A stretch of DNA of 40,426 nt. Source: Candidatus Sumerlaeota bacterium (GTDB lineage: Bacteria > Sumerlaeota > Sumerlaeia > JAFGJS01). Every line of letters starts with the position of its first letter. Position 1 is the first letter of the stretch. The DNA is taken from the NCBI GenBank assembly GCA_016928995.1, contig JAFGJS010000078.1, forward strand, positions 1-40,426. The letters run 5' to 3'. The translations under genes were made by a program, and so were the position numbers. A model generated the notes under the pieces. It did not search any database and was not told the origin of the DNA. It saw nothing but the letters and a program-made list of their open reading frames with translations. Shown one piece after another: positions 32,156 to 40,378 of this stretch.

Positions 32156-34729
32156 ATGACGTCACGCATCCCACGAAACCGCCACTTGATACTCTGCGCG
32201 ATGACCGCGTTGATCGCCGGAGCGATTGGCATTGCTCCCCGCGCCGCGGTGGAATTCACTCAGATTGAACGTCAAAGCCAGGCGCTGCAAGGTCCATGGA
32301 GCGAAGCCGCCCCCGGCGATTGGATCATCCGCGAACCGGACGGCGGATTGACGCTCTGCATCGACAGCCAGGGACGCCTGATCGACATCGCCCGCAAAAC
32401 GGCGCCCGTCGATTTCTTCAGCAGCTTCGCGCCGGCGATCAACGGCTCCGCCAATCAATGGAAGAACGTCGTCATTCAACCGAACGGGCTGGAGCTGATC
32501 GTTGAAGCGGAGTGGGCGCAAAATCTCGCTTGTAAAATGAAAACCCGGTACGCGCTCGATCCCCGCGCCTACATTCTGAGCGTCGCCACGACGCTGTCGA
32601 ACGAAGGCGAAGAAGCCGCCGGGCCGCTGCAACTCGGCGACCAGATCAACTGGGGGCTCTTCAACCTGTTTATCCCTGAAACGAAATCGGGGCTGCAACG
32701 CAACGCCCAAATGCAATCGGTGGAGTTCGACGCTCCATGGATCGCAGGCACAATCGATCACATCTGCCTTGGATTGCTCTCGGATCAGGGCCGCATTTCC
32801 GGGAAACACGCCAATCAGGACACACAGCTCGTCCTGCGCGAGGTGGAATCCCTGCCGCCCGGCGAGAGCGTGGAATACACGCGCCGTCTGCGCATCGGAA
32901 CCGCCGACCTCGGCTTGATCAGCAATATGTACTATGGTCAGCAGGAACGCGGAATCACCCGGCTCGAAGGCCAGGTGATCGACAACTCGACGAAACAAGG
33001 CGTCGCCGGAGCGATGATCCAGTTGCTCATGACGGAAAAGCCAACCGATCCAGACCTGCGCCATATCACAATCGCCGAAAGCGACGAAGCGGGATTCTTC
33101 AACCTCGCCTTGCCCGCCGGTCATTATCATATCAGCGTGAGCGCGCAAGGCTATCGCACGCAAACGCTCCCGGACCTGCTGGATTTAAAGGCGAACGACA
33201 CTCGCAAGCAGACCTTCGCCTTTTCAGATGCAGTTTCTCAATTGAAGATCCGCGTGAAGGACAAGCAATCCGGCGAGCCGCTTCCCTGCAAACTTGTGTT
33301 TGAATCCACGGGCAACTCTCCGGCGCCGCGGCTCGGTCCGATGCACGGCTTCCCCGCGGCGTATAACGTCCTGTACGTACCAGAGGGCGAGGGGCAAATC
33401 ACGCTGTCGCCTGGAGCTTACCGCATCTTTGTCATGCGCGGCCCCGAATATTCCATCGACACGCGCACGATCAACATCCGCCCAGGCCAGATATCGGCTT
33501 TGTCCGCCGAACTGGAACATCAAATCGACACGCCTGGCATGGCCTCCTGCGCGCTCGGACTGCGCACGAACCGCTCCGACGGCCTGTTGACCCCGGAGCA
33601 ACAATTGCAGGCATGCCTGTGCGAAGGACTGGACGCCGTTGTTGGCGGCGACGTGAACACTTGGACCGATCTCCAAGCCGCCGCCCAGAAGGCCGGCCTC
33701 AGCGAGAAGATCGCCGTCTATAACGGCGTTCGCATCATCCCGGAAAAGGCCGGCGCTTATGGCGAGTACTTTATTTTCCCCGTTGAACAAGATCCGAAGA
33801 TCAACGGCTTGCAGGACCGTGTGCAGCAATGCGGCGATGACAGCGAAGCCGCATTGAAACTACTCCGCGAAACGTTCCCGAGATCGTTGATCGGCGTCGG
33901 CAAACTCGCTGAAGAGAACGGCTATTTCCGCCACTTCGGCTATCCCGGCGAACTGAAAAATCCGCCGCAACCCGGACCGGACGGCGCTTCGTATAACTTC
34001 GACATGATCGAGGTTTTCACGGATAAATTCGAGAACATTAACAGCAAATCGCATCAAAGCGCCTACGACATCCTCAAACGCCGCCATTCCCGGCCGATTT
34101 TCGCGTCGAGTTTCGGCCGCATACCTCTCCTGGAAGAGCCGGGCTATCCGCGGATGTATGTCGCTTGCGCGCAGGATAATCCCGCCAGCTTCGAGCAAGA
34201 CGAGCTTTTCAAACACATGCGAGCCAATGAAGCGTACATCTCCAACGGCCCGATCCTTGACGTCCAGATCGACGGGAAACCTTCTGGCAGCCTGGTGAGT
34301 CCCGACGAAAACGGCAGCCTCTGGATCCACATGCGCATTTACGCTCCTCAATTTGCCGACATCAGCACATTGGTTGTTCTGCAAAACGGCAATACGCATT
34401 GGATGACTCAGCGCGGCTCAGCGGGAGACGGCGTGCTCAAGTACCCGCTTCCAGATGTCGATCCATCCGAGTTTTCCGTCAAAGTGACGGAAGATGGCGT
34501 CATTACGATCGCCGCAGTCAGCGCCAAGCTGGCCTATCCCCTGCTGACACCTATGTTCACGACAGAGGGCAGCCAGCCAGCGAACTTTATGGCCGTTTCC
34601 GGTCAATTCTTCGTTGACGCCAATCGCGACGGGAAATTCAATCCGCCGAGTCCGGGCGATCGCCGGCAAGAAGACTTAACCAAAAAACCGCCGACTCCCA
34701 TGAAACAGGATACAATGACGCTTCCATAA
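32156..34729 (+). CDS. Exported CehA/McbA-type metallohydrolase homologue, metal site lost
   Basis: 857 residues with a signal peptide (~1-32). A ~230-residue N-terminal beta-rich region is followed by a carboxypeptidase-regulatory-like domain (~268-350, LEGQVIDNSTKQGVAGAMIQ) and a second beta-domain. Then comes a PHP-like domain (~460-720) matching the CehA/McbA pattern TNRSDGLLTPEQQLQA and NTWTDL. The usual DLHxH reads ALGLR here (Ala466, Gly468, Arg470), TDH reads GDV (Val500) and GSDSH reads ASSFG (650-654). All recognisable metal-ligand histidines are therefore replaced although the fold signatures persist. I infer a non-catalytic binding or structural protein. The open frame includes TTG 32153; ATG 32156 is chosen, with AAGGAG 12 nt upstream. 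It is the last gene of the TPR/coiled-coil run. Confidence 0.85.
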   Translation: MTSRIPRNRHLILCAMTALIAGAIGIAPRAAVEFTQIERQSQALQGPWSEAAPGDWIIREPDGGLTLCIDSQGRLIDIARKTAPVDFFSSFAPAINGSANQWKNVVIQPNGLELIVEAEWAQNLACKMKTRYALDPRAYILSVATTLSNEGEEAAGPLQLGDQINWGLFNLFIPETKSGLQRNAQMQSVEFDAPWIAGTIDHICLGLLSDQGRISGKHANQDTQLVLREVESLPPGESVEYTRRLRIGTADLGLISNMYYGQQERGITRLEGQVIDNSTKQGVAGAMIQLLMTEKPTDPDLRHITIAESDEAGFFNLALPAGHYHISVSAQGYRTQTLPDLLDLKANDTRKQTFAFSDAVSQLKIRVKDKQSGEPLPCKLVFESTGNSPAPRLGPMHGFPAAYNVLYVPEGEGQITLSPGAYRIFVMRGPEYSIDTRTINIRPGQISALSAELEHQIDTPGMASCALGLRTNRSDGLLTPEQQLQACLCEGLDAVVGGDVNTWTDLQAAAQKAGLSEKIAVYNGVRIIPEKAGAYGEYFIFPVEQDPKINGLQDRVQQCGDDSEAALKLLRETFPRSLIGVGKLAEENGYFRHFGYPGELKNPPQPGPDGASYNFDMIEVFTDKFENINSKSHQSAYDILKRRHSRPIFASSFGRIPLLEEPGYPRMYVACAQDNPASFEQDELFKHMRANEAYISNGPILDVQIDGKPSGSLVSPDENGSLWIHMRIYAPQFADISTLVVLQNGNTHWMTQRGSAGDGVLKYPLPDVDPSEFSVKVTEDGVITIAAVSAKLAYPLLTPMFTTEGSQPANFMAVSGQFFVDANRDGKFNPPSPGDRRQEDLTKKPPTPMKQDTMTLP

Positions 34730-34748
34730 ATCCGGCGTTCAATTGCAC

Positions 34749-34777
34749 TTGACGCCTCATGACCATGCACTTATGAT
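34749..34777 (+). promoter_or_regulatory. Strong sigma-70 promoter of gmd
   Basis: TTGACG (34749-34754), a 17-bp spacer and TATGAT (34772-34777) each match consensus at five of six bases, the best promoter in the window. It gives a leader of ~90 nt. The -10 box overlaps the left arm of a long palindrome. Confidence 0.7.
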
Positions 34778-34814
34778 CGCCGCCCTTACGTCCATACGTA
34801 ATTGCGGCGATCAT
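34773..34814. promoter_or_regulatory. 42-bp palindrome overlapping the gmd -10 box and start of transcript
   Basis: ATGATCGCCGC (34773-34783) pairs perfectly with GCGGCGATCAT (34804-34814). Inside, TTACGT (34786-34791) pairs perfectly with ACGTAA (34796-34801) around a CCAT tetraloop, leaving only a CC/TT internal mismatch. No T-run follows on the plus strand, so it is not a standard terminator. It could be a dimeric repressor operator, a stabilising 5' hairpin in the gmd transcript, or both. Confidence 0.75.
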
Positions 34815-34874
34815 TATCATCAGCAGCGGCGCATCACTATACATGCGCACGACAAACGATAAGGAATGGAATTC

Positions 34875-35897
34875 ATGGCCAAAAAACGCGCGCTGATCAC
34901 CGGCATCACGGGTCAGGACGGCTCGTATCTCGCGGAGCTCTTGCTCGCCAAGGATTACACCGTATATGGCTTGATCCGCCGTTCCAGCACATTCAACCGC
35001 GCCCGCATCGAGCACCTGTATCTCGACTCGATGCGCAAAGACGCGCACGCCGCGCCGACTGACATCAAACTCGTCTACGGCGACCTGAATGACGCCAGCA
35101 GCCTGAATCACATCATCCAACAGACCAAGCCTGACGAGATCTACAACCTCGGCGCGCAAAGCCACGTGCGCATCAGCTTCGATGTCCCCGAATTCACCTG
35201 CGATGTCACGGCGCTGGGCGCCTTGCGCCTGCTCGAGGCGTTGCGCGAAACAGGGCACCAGTGCCGCTTTTACCAAGCCTCGTCCTCGGAAATGTACGGC
35301 AAGGTCGTTGAAACGCCGCAGACCGAAACGACTCCGTTCCATCCGCGCAGCCCTTACGCCTGCGCCAAGGTCTTCGCCCACTGGATCACCATCAACTACC
35401 GCGAAAGCTACGGCCAGTTCGCCTGCGGCGGGATCCTGTTCAACCACGAATCGCCGCGCCGGGGCGAGAATTTCGTCACTCGCAAAATCACGCGCGCCGT
35501 CGGCCGCATCTCCCACGGCCTGCAAGCCAAACTCTACCTGGGCAACCTGGACGCCAAGCGCGACTGGGGCTTCGCGGGCGATTACGTCGAGGCGATGTGG
35601 CGGATGCTGCAACAAGACGAGCCGGACGATTATGTGATCGCCACCGGCGAGACCCATTCCGTGCGCGAATTCCTGGAATACGCCTTTGGCCGCGTCAATC
35701 TGGACTACCAGCAATACGTCGAAGTCGATCCCAAGTACTATCGTCCCGCCGAGGTCGATCTGCTGCTGGGCGATCCAACCAAGGCCAAACAAAAACTGGA
35801 CTGGTCGCCTCAAGTCACCTTCAAGGAGTTGGTCGAGATGATGGTCGATCACGACCTTAAGCTCGCCGAAAAAGAAGCCCGCGACAAGCAAGGCTGA
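34875..35897 (+). CDS. gmd: GDP-mannose 4,6-dehydratase
   Basis: A 340-residue extended short-chain dehydrogenase that converts GDP-D-mannose to GDP-4-keto-6-deoxy-D-mannose, precursor of GDP-fucose, GDP-rhamnose or GDP-perosamine for surface glycans. The N-terminal nucleotide motif GITGQDG (Gly10, 13, 16) is present. ASSSEMYG supplies the active-site Ser/Glu, YACAK the catalytic Tyr161 and Lys165, and [16 protein letters not shown] is diagnostic of Gmd. Length is normal. ATG 34866 is too close to the AAGGA site; ATG 34875 is preferred at 9-11 nt. No fucose synthase (fcl) or glycosyltransferase gene follows, so the end product is unknown. Confidence 0.97.
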   Translation: MAKKRALITGITGQDGSYLAELLLAKDYTVYGLIRRSSTFNRARIEHLYLDSMRKDAHAAPTDIKLVYGDLNDASSLNHIIQQTKPDEIYNLGAQSHVRISFDVPEFTCDVTALGALRLLEALRETGHQCRFYQASSSEMYGKVVETPQTETTPFHPRSPYACAKVFAHWITINYRESYGQFACGGILFNHESPRRGENFVTRKITRAVGRISHGLQAKLYLGNLDAKRDWGFAGDYVEAMWRMLQQDEPDDYVIATGETHSVREFLEYAFGRVNLDYQQYVEVDPKYYRPAEVDLLLGDPTKAKQKLDWSPQVTFKELVEMMVDHDLKLAEKEARDKQG

Positions 35898-35956
35898 AGC
35901 TGAAGTCAATCCCTGCTGTAGATCCGTGCTTAGAAGGGATACAGCCTTTATTATTC

Positions 35957-36121
35957 ACTGATGTTACGCACCCTTGACGCCTTGGACTGCGGCGGCCATG
36001 CCGCCGCCTTGTGTTGTGCGAAAATCCGCCGGATTAAGGACAAATTTCCTTTACTCAAGGCGCAGGCATGGCCTGCGCACTCCAAAGTTGGCGCGAACGG
36101 CGCGAACTGCGTAACATCAGT
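35957..36121 (-). mobile_element. MITE-like element, copy B (165 bp), with 5-bp target duplication
   Basis: Same element as copy A at 6671-6826, inverted. The terminal repeats ACTGATGTTACGCA (35957-35970) and TGCGTAACATCAGT (36108-36121) are perfect. They are flanked by the direct repeat TATTC at 35952-35956 and 36122-36126, a different target from copy A. The two internal modules, at 35980-36010 (31 bp) and 36055-36087 (33 bp), are identical to copy A; the sequence between has diverged. It lies 59 bp after gmd and 84 bp before the chosen comEC start, so it may affect comEC expression. Confidence 0.9.
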
Positions 36122-36145
36122 TATTCAGCAACGCTAAACTTACTG

Positions 36146-36180
36146 TTGCAATTCCACACAAACCTGTTCCGTAATTGCAA
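36146..36180. repeat. 8-bp inverted repeat upstream of comEC
   Basis: TTGCAATT (36146-36153) and AATTGCAA (36173-36180) are perfect reverse complements separated by 19 bp, in the short gap between the MITE and comEC. It could be a regulator site; an 8-bp match in an AT-rich gap can also arise by chance. Confidence 0.4.
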
Positions 36181-36205
36181 TATTCCACCATGCGCGAGGC
36201 GCTTG

Positions 36206-38752
36206 ATGCGGCATCCTTTGCTGATCGTCACCACGGTCCTGATTTGCGGCATGATCACCGGGCAATTCGTTTACCTGCCGCCGCTTGCCGTCTTTCTGGC
36301 CAACGCCGCCGTGCTCGTGATCTGCGCCTTCGAAATCATCCGGCATCAGCTCAAACGCGGACCGCGTCCGCAAGGGACGCTGCTGTTCATCGTCGTCTTC
36401 TTCGTCGGCCTGTATCTGCAAAATCAGTTGGCAGTCCGCCAGGTGCGCGCCAGCGAACGGCTCGCGCTCCTCGAACAGGGCGGCAATTCAATCATATCCG
36501 GACGGCTGACTGACGATCCGGAACTGCGGGATGGATTCGGATTCCTCGAAATCGACCGCATCCAAATCCGGCAAGGGGCAATGAAGTGCGAGATTCCCGG
36601 CAAGCTGTTGATCCGCCTGCAAGGTTCGGCTTTCTCGCAATTGGCCGCCGATCCTCCGGCCTGGCACGACTGGATCGAGGCGCGCGGCGTCGTGCGGCGC
36701 AACACGGGCGGCCGCAATCCCGGTCCGCCGGATTATTTCGACTTCCTGCTGTCCAACGATATTCATGGCTGGATCGTCGCGCGCTCTTCCAATGATATCA
36801 GGCTTGTCGAAGAAAAACACCGGTCGCCCCTGGCCTGGGCGCGACATGCGGCGCAAGGCTGGAAGGATCATTTCAGCGAAATCATCGCCCGGCGCATGCC
36901 CGGCGAATCGGCGGCGATCATGCAATCAATCTGCTTCGGGCGCGCCTATCGCCTCGGACCTGATTTACGCCGCGATTTTATGAAGACCGGATTGATGCAT
37001 GTCTTCGCCGTCTCCGGGCTGCATGTCGGCATTTTGGGCCTGATCTGCTTCTTCACGTTTCGTTTTCTACGCGCCGGGCCTCGGCTTGCCGCCGTGCTGA
37101 CGCTCATCGTGCTGCTGGGATACATGCTGATGGTCGGACCGCGGCCGCCGGTTGTACGCGCCGTCATCATGGCCGCATCACTCACCTTGTCGCTCTTCAT
37201 TAAAACCCGCGTGGACCATCTCTCCAGCCTGAGTCTCGCCGCGCTGCTCATTTTGCTCTGGGAGCCGCAACAGCTGCAACAGACCGGCTTTCAACTTTCC
37301 TTTCTCGCGGTCGCTGGCATCCTGTTTTTTACAAAGCCGATCTATGGCTTGCTTTGCTGGAAGCCGCCGGAAGATGAAACGCTCTGGCATTCCCGCGTCC
37401 GGCGCGTCTGGAACCATTGCGTGCCCGGCGTGCTCGCCGCCAGCCTTGGCGTGCAGCTCATGGTCGCGCCGGTCATCGCCGTTCGCTTTCATTATCTCCC
37501 GTTGCTGGCGCTGTTGCTCAACGCCGCCATTTATCCCTTGGTAGTAGTGATCATGGGATTCGGCGCGCTGATCCTGCTCACCTCGACGCTCTCGCCAGGT
37601 CTCGCTGGAATCGCCGCCACATGCGGCGAATTCTTCTGCCGCATCATGGCGCTCGTTGTGCGGCACGGCGCCGACTGGCCTCTCGCCTACTCCGAACAGC
37701 CAACGTGGCCGTGGTGGGCCGTCGCAGCATACTACCTGATGATTCTCGCTCCGTTGACCGTGCGCCGCATCGAAATCGATCAACGCATGCCCTTCGACAG
37801 ACCCAAGCAGAACGCAGTCCTGCTCATGCAGTTCATCGGTCTTGTCTGCTTCGCCGTGTGGATGCCGCTCTTCTCGCATCCGCCGCGCGACATCACGATC
37901 ACATTCTTTGACGTCGGACAGGGCGACTCCGCGCTGATCGAATTTCCCGCCGGACGCACGGCGCTTATTGACGCCGGTCCGCCCAGCGCCGCGCGGCGCG
38001 CATTGCTGCCGTACTTCGAGGCGCATGGCATCCGGCGGCTCGATCTCGTGATCGCCACTCACGACGACCTCGATCATTACGGCGGCTTGATCGAACTCGC
38101 GCGTGAAATCCCCATCAGCCAGCTGCTGATCCCGCAGGATCCGACGCTGTCGGAAAAATTCCAACGCATGCTCGACGACGCGCACGCACGCGGCGCGCAG
38201 ATCCATGCCATTTGCGCGCCCGCCTCGATCCCGGATTTTTGCGCCGCGGAATTCGAGTTTCTGAATCCCGCCGATAATCCTGTTGAAAATTCTTTCCGGG
38301 ATGACAATGATTTATCGCTTGTTACGCGCGTGACATACTTTGACCGCACGTTTCTCTTCACTGGCGACCTGACTTTCGAAAGCGAAGCGGATTTGCTCGA
38401 ACGCCGCTGGGACGTCGGCGCGGACGTGCTCAAAACGTCGCATCATGGCAGCAAACATGGATCGTCGCCTGCGTTTCTGCGTGCGGTCCATCCCGCTTAC
38501 GCCGTGATTTCCTGCGGACGAGACAATCGGTTCGGCCATCCGGCGCAGGAAGTGTTGCAGCGGCTCCGAGCCGTCAACGCGCGGATTTACCGGACCGACC
38601 GGCAAGGCGCCGTGGTTATCCATACCGACGGAAAATATCTCCAGATCGAATCCCATCAGCAAGAGGCGATGCTCCATGAAACGAATAGCGCTTTATCTCG
38701 CGTTGACGCTGTTGCTCGCGGCCTGCGCTCCGCGGCGTCCCATTCAAACTGA
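36206..38752 (+). CDS. comEC: ComEC/Rec2-type DNA uptake channel
   Basis: An 848-residue inner-membrane protein that transports single-stranded DNA into the cytoplasm during transformation. N-terminal membrane helices are followed by a DUF4131-like OB region (~95-200), then the Competence domain with the motif MKTGLMHVFAVSGLHVGIL and several membrane helices. A C-terminal MBL-like domain (~560-830) has FFDVGQGDSALIEF, THDDLDHYGG (His619, Asp621, Asp623, His624), FTGDL and KTSHHGS, so the nuclease-like metal site looks intact. The open frame starts at 36068 inside the MITE; ATG 36206, preceded by GAGG and followed by a hydrophobic helix, is the likely start. No other competence gene is nearby. 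The end overlaps the next gene by 77 bp. Confidence 0.94.
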   Translation: MRHPLLIVTTVLICGMITGQFVYLPPLAVFLANAAVLVICAFEIIRHQLKRGPRPQGTLLFIVVFFVGLYLQNQLAVRQVRASERLALLEQGGNSIISGRLTDDPELRDGFGFLEIDRIQIRQGAMKCEIPGKLLIRLQGSAFSQLAADPPAWHDWIEARGVVRRNTGGRNPGPPDYFDFLLSNDIHGWIVARSSNDIRLVEEKHRSPLAWARHAAQGWKDHFSEIIARRMPGESAAIMQSICFGRAYRLGPDLRRDFMKTGLMHVFAVSGLHVGILGLICFFTFRFLRAGPRLAAVLTLIVLLGYMLMVGPRPPVVRAVIMAASLTLSLFIKTRVDHLSSLSLAALLILLWEPQQLQQTGFQLSFLAVAGILFFTKPIYGLLCWKPPEDETLWHSRVRRVWNHCVPGVLAASLGVQLMVAPVIAVRFHYLPLLALLLNAAIYPLVVVIMGFGALILLTSTLSPGLAGIAATCGEFFCRIMALVVRHGADWPLAYSEQPTWPWWAVAAYYLMILAPLTVRRIEIDQRMPFDRPKQNAVLLMQFIGLVCFAVWMPLFSHPPRDITITFFDVGQGDSALIEFPAGRTALIDAGPPSAARRALLPYFEAHGIRRLDLVIATHDDLDHYGGLIELAREIPISQLLIPQDPTLSEKFQRMLDDAHARGAQIHAICAPASIPDFCAAEFEFLNPADNPVENSFRDDNDLSLVTRVTYFDRTFLFTGDLTFESEADLLERRWDVGADVLKTSHHGSKHGSSPAFLRAVHPAYAVISCGRDNRFGHPAQEVLQRLRAVNARIYRTDRQGAVVIHTDGKYLQIESHQQEAMLHETNSALSRVDAVARGLRSAASHSN

Positions 38753-40253
38753 CTCCACTGCGACGGAGGCAAGCGCGACGGCCTCAGCCGTCGCTGAAAA
38801 GGCCGAATCCGTCGAGATCGTCAAAGCGGAGGAGCCGGATTACGACGCGGAACAACGCCGCCGTCTCGCCGAAATCCGCCAACGGCGCTATCGCCTGCTC
38901 GAACGTAAAAAACGGCGGCTGGAAGAACAATTGATCGCATGGGGCGTGCGTTTCCCGCAAACGGGGCTGTTTGTCCCATACCAACGCGACCAACTCGCCT
39001 ATTGGGACGCCAAGATCGAAAAAATGCAGAGCGCCATCCAGACGCTGGAAAAGCTCGTTGACGAAAAAGCAATCGAGGTCACTGTCCGCGAAATCTCCGG
39101 GCAAACCGCTAAATTGCGCCGGCTCGAACTGAAAAAAAAGATCGAATTCAACACGCTCTCACGCAGCGAATTAATGGGATACCTGATGAAAGCGCTCGAC
39201 AAGGAAATCCCGCCGCAGGAGATGCAAGCGACCGAGTTCATCCTGACTCATATCGGATTGACGCCGTTCGACCTCAATTTACGCGAGGTCTTGCTCGGTT
39301 TTTACACGGACCAGGTCGGCGGGCTTTATGACGATGAAAGCAAAAAACTTTATGTGATGGAAGATTTTCCGCTGAAGCAGGAATTGTCGCGAGTCATCCT
39401 GGCTCACGAAATCTGCCACGCGATTCAGGATCAATATTACGATCTGTTGAATTGGGAAATACATCCAAACAACATCGACGAAGAGGGCGGCAACGACGAC
39501 CGCGCCATGGCCGCTGCATGCGTCGCGGAGGGCGACGCCACAATCCTGATGGGCGAATGGGCCGCGCAAAACCTATCCATCGGCGTGCTGCTCGATCTGC
39601 CGAAATATCTCTCGCTCAACCAGAAAGCCATGAGTTCCGCCCCTCAGCCGCTGATCGACATGTTCATCTTCCCCTACATGAGCGGCATGTACTTCATGCA
39701 GACGCTCCGGCTGGAAGAGTTTGAGCGCCCGGGACTTTATGAGCAGCCATTTATGCATCGCCCGGAGTCCACGGAACAAATCATGCATCCGGAAAAATAC
39801 TATATCTTTCCCGATCCACCCACGCCGGTGACCCTTGTGGACATCTCCAAAAGCCTTGACGATGGCTGGCAGCGCGAGCTGACCAATGTCATGGGCGAAA
39901 GCATGATCAAACTGATGTTCAACCAATGCTGCGGCGTCGAGACCGCCTATGACGCCCACGTCGGCTGGGATGGCGACCGTCTCGAGCTGTATCGCCATAC
40001 GGATGGCGGCTGGCTCTTCGGCTGGGTTACGGTGTGGGATTCCCCGCACGACGCGGAGCAATTTCAAGCGGCGTATGAGCAAAAGATCGAGTGGCACAAA
40101 CAGCGCTGTGCCGACGCCGGCCGGCCAGAGCCTTTCGGCTCAATGACGCGCAACGGCGCAGTCGTCATCATCGCCGAAGGCAGCGCCCGCGAACCCGTCG
40201 AAGCCTGGCTCGAACAAGCCCAGAAACAAGCCGCCAACATCGACTTCAAATAA
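38676..40253 (+). CDS. Lipoprotein with HExxH zinc-protease-like domain
   Basis: 525 residues. A canonical lipoprotein signal (MKRIALYLALTLLLAAC, lipidated Cys17) is followed by a low-complexity Ala/Ser/Glu linker and a basic coiled-coil (~55-150). A gluzincin-like domain comes next: AHEICHAIQDQYYDL gives His244, Glu245 and His248, and EGDA in ACVAEGDATILMGEW may provide the third metal-ligand Glu. The C-terminal region (WDGDRLELYRH, GWVTVWD) resembles the tail found in similar uncharacterised exported proteins of several phyla. It could be an active envelope metalloprotease, but no substrate is known. The start lies 77 bp inside comEC; the perfect lipobox makes this start convincing and suggests translational coupling. 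Confidence 0.88.
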   Translation: MKRIALYLALTLLLAACAPRRPIQTDSTATEASATASAVAEKAESVEIVKAEEPDYDAEQRRRLAEIRQRRYRLLERKKRRLEEQLIAWGVRFPQTGLFVPYQRDQLAYWDAKIEKMQSAIQTLEKLVDEKAIEVTVREISGQTAKLRRLELKKKIEFNTLSRSELMGYLMKALDKEIPPQEMQATEFILTHIGLTPFDLNLREVLLGFYTDQVGGLYDDESKKLYVMEDFPLKQELSRVILAHEICHAIQDQYYDLLNWEIHPNNIDEEGGNDDRAMAAACVAEGDATILMGEWAAQNLSIGVLLDLPKYLSLNQKAMSSAPQPLIDMFIFPYMSGMYFMQTLRLEEFERPGLYEQPFMHRPESTEQIMHPEKYYIFPDPPTPVTLVDISKSLDDGWQRELTNVMGESMIKLMFNQCCGVETAYDAHVGWDGDRLELYRHTDGGWLFGWVTVWDSPHDAEQFQAAYEQKIEWHKQRCADAGRPEPFGSMTRNGAVVIIAEGSAREPVEAWLEQAQKQAANIDFK

Positions 40254-40378
40254 CCCCGGCTACGAATTAAAGATGTAATCGAAATCGCCATCGAAACCGA
40301 ATAGAACGCATCTCATCGTGCCGTCATGACGTTGTGGTGAATGAATCAAGGTTTTCTCAGGAAAGAAACCGCCATCGC

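Noticed and set aside
34638-35909. 423-residue minus-strand open frame opposite gmd
   Set aside because: It is the antisense shadow of gmd and its flanks; Asp/Val/Ala-rich composition, no ribosome site and no family pattern.
36068-36205. Upstream extension of comEC starting inside the MITE
   Set aside because: The first codons are repeat sequence; GAGG and the hydrophobic start favour ATG 36206.
37178-38206. 342-residue minus-strand open frame opposite comEC
   Set aside because: Antisense shadow with Arg/Glu/His-rich composition; comEC on the other strand has full family motifs.
40340-40378. Weak stem around GGTTT/AAACC as a terminator
   Set aside because: Only five paired bases with a long loop and no T-run.
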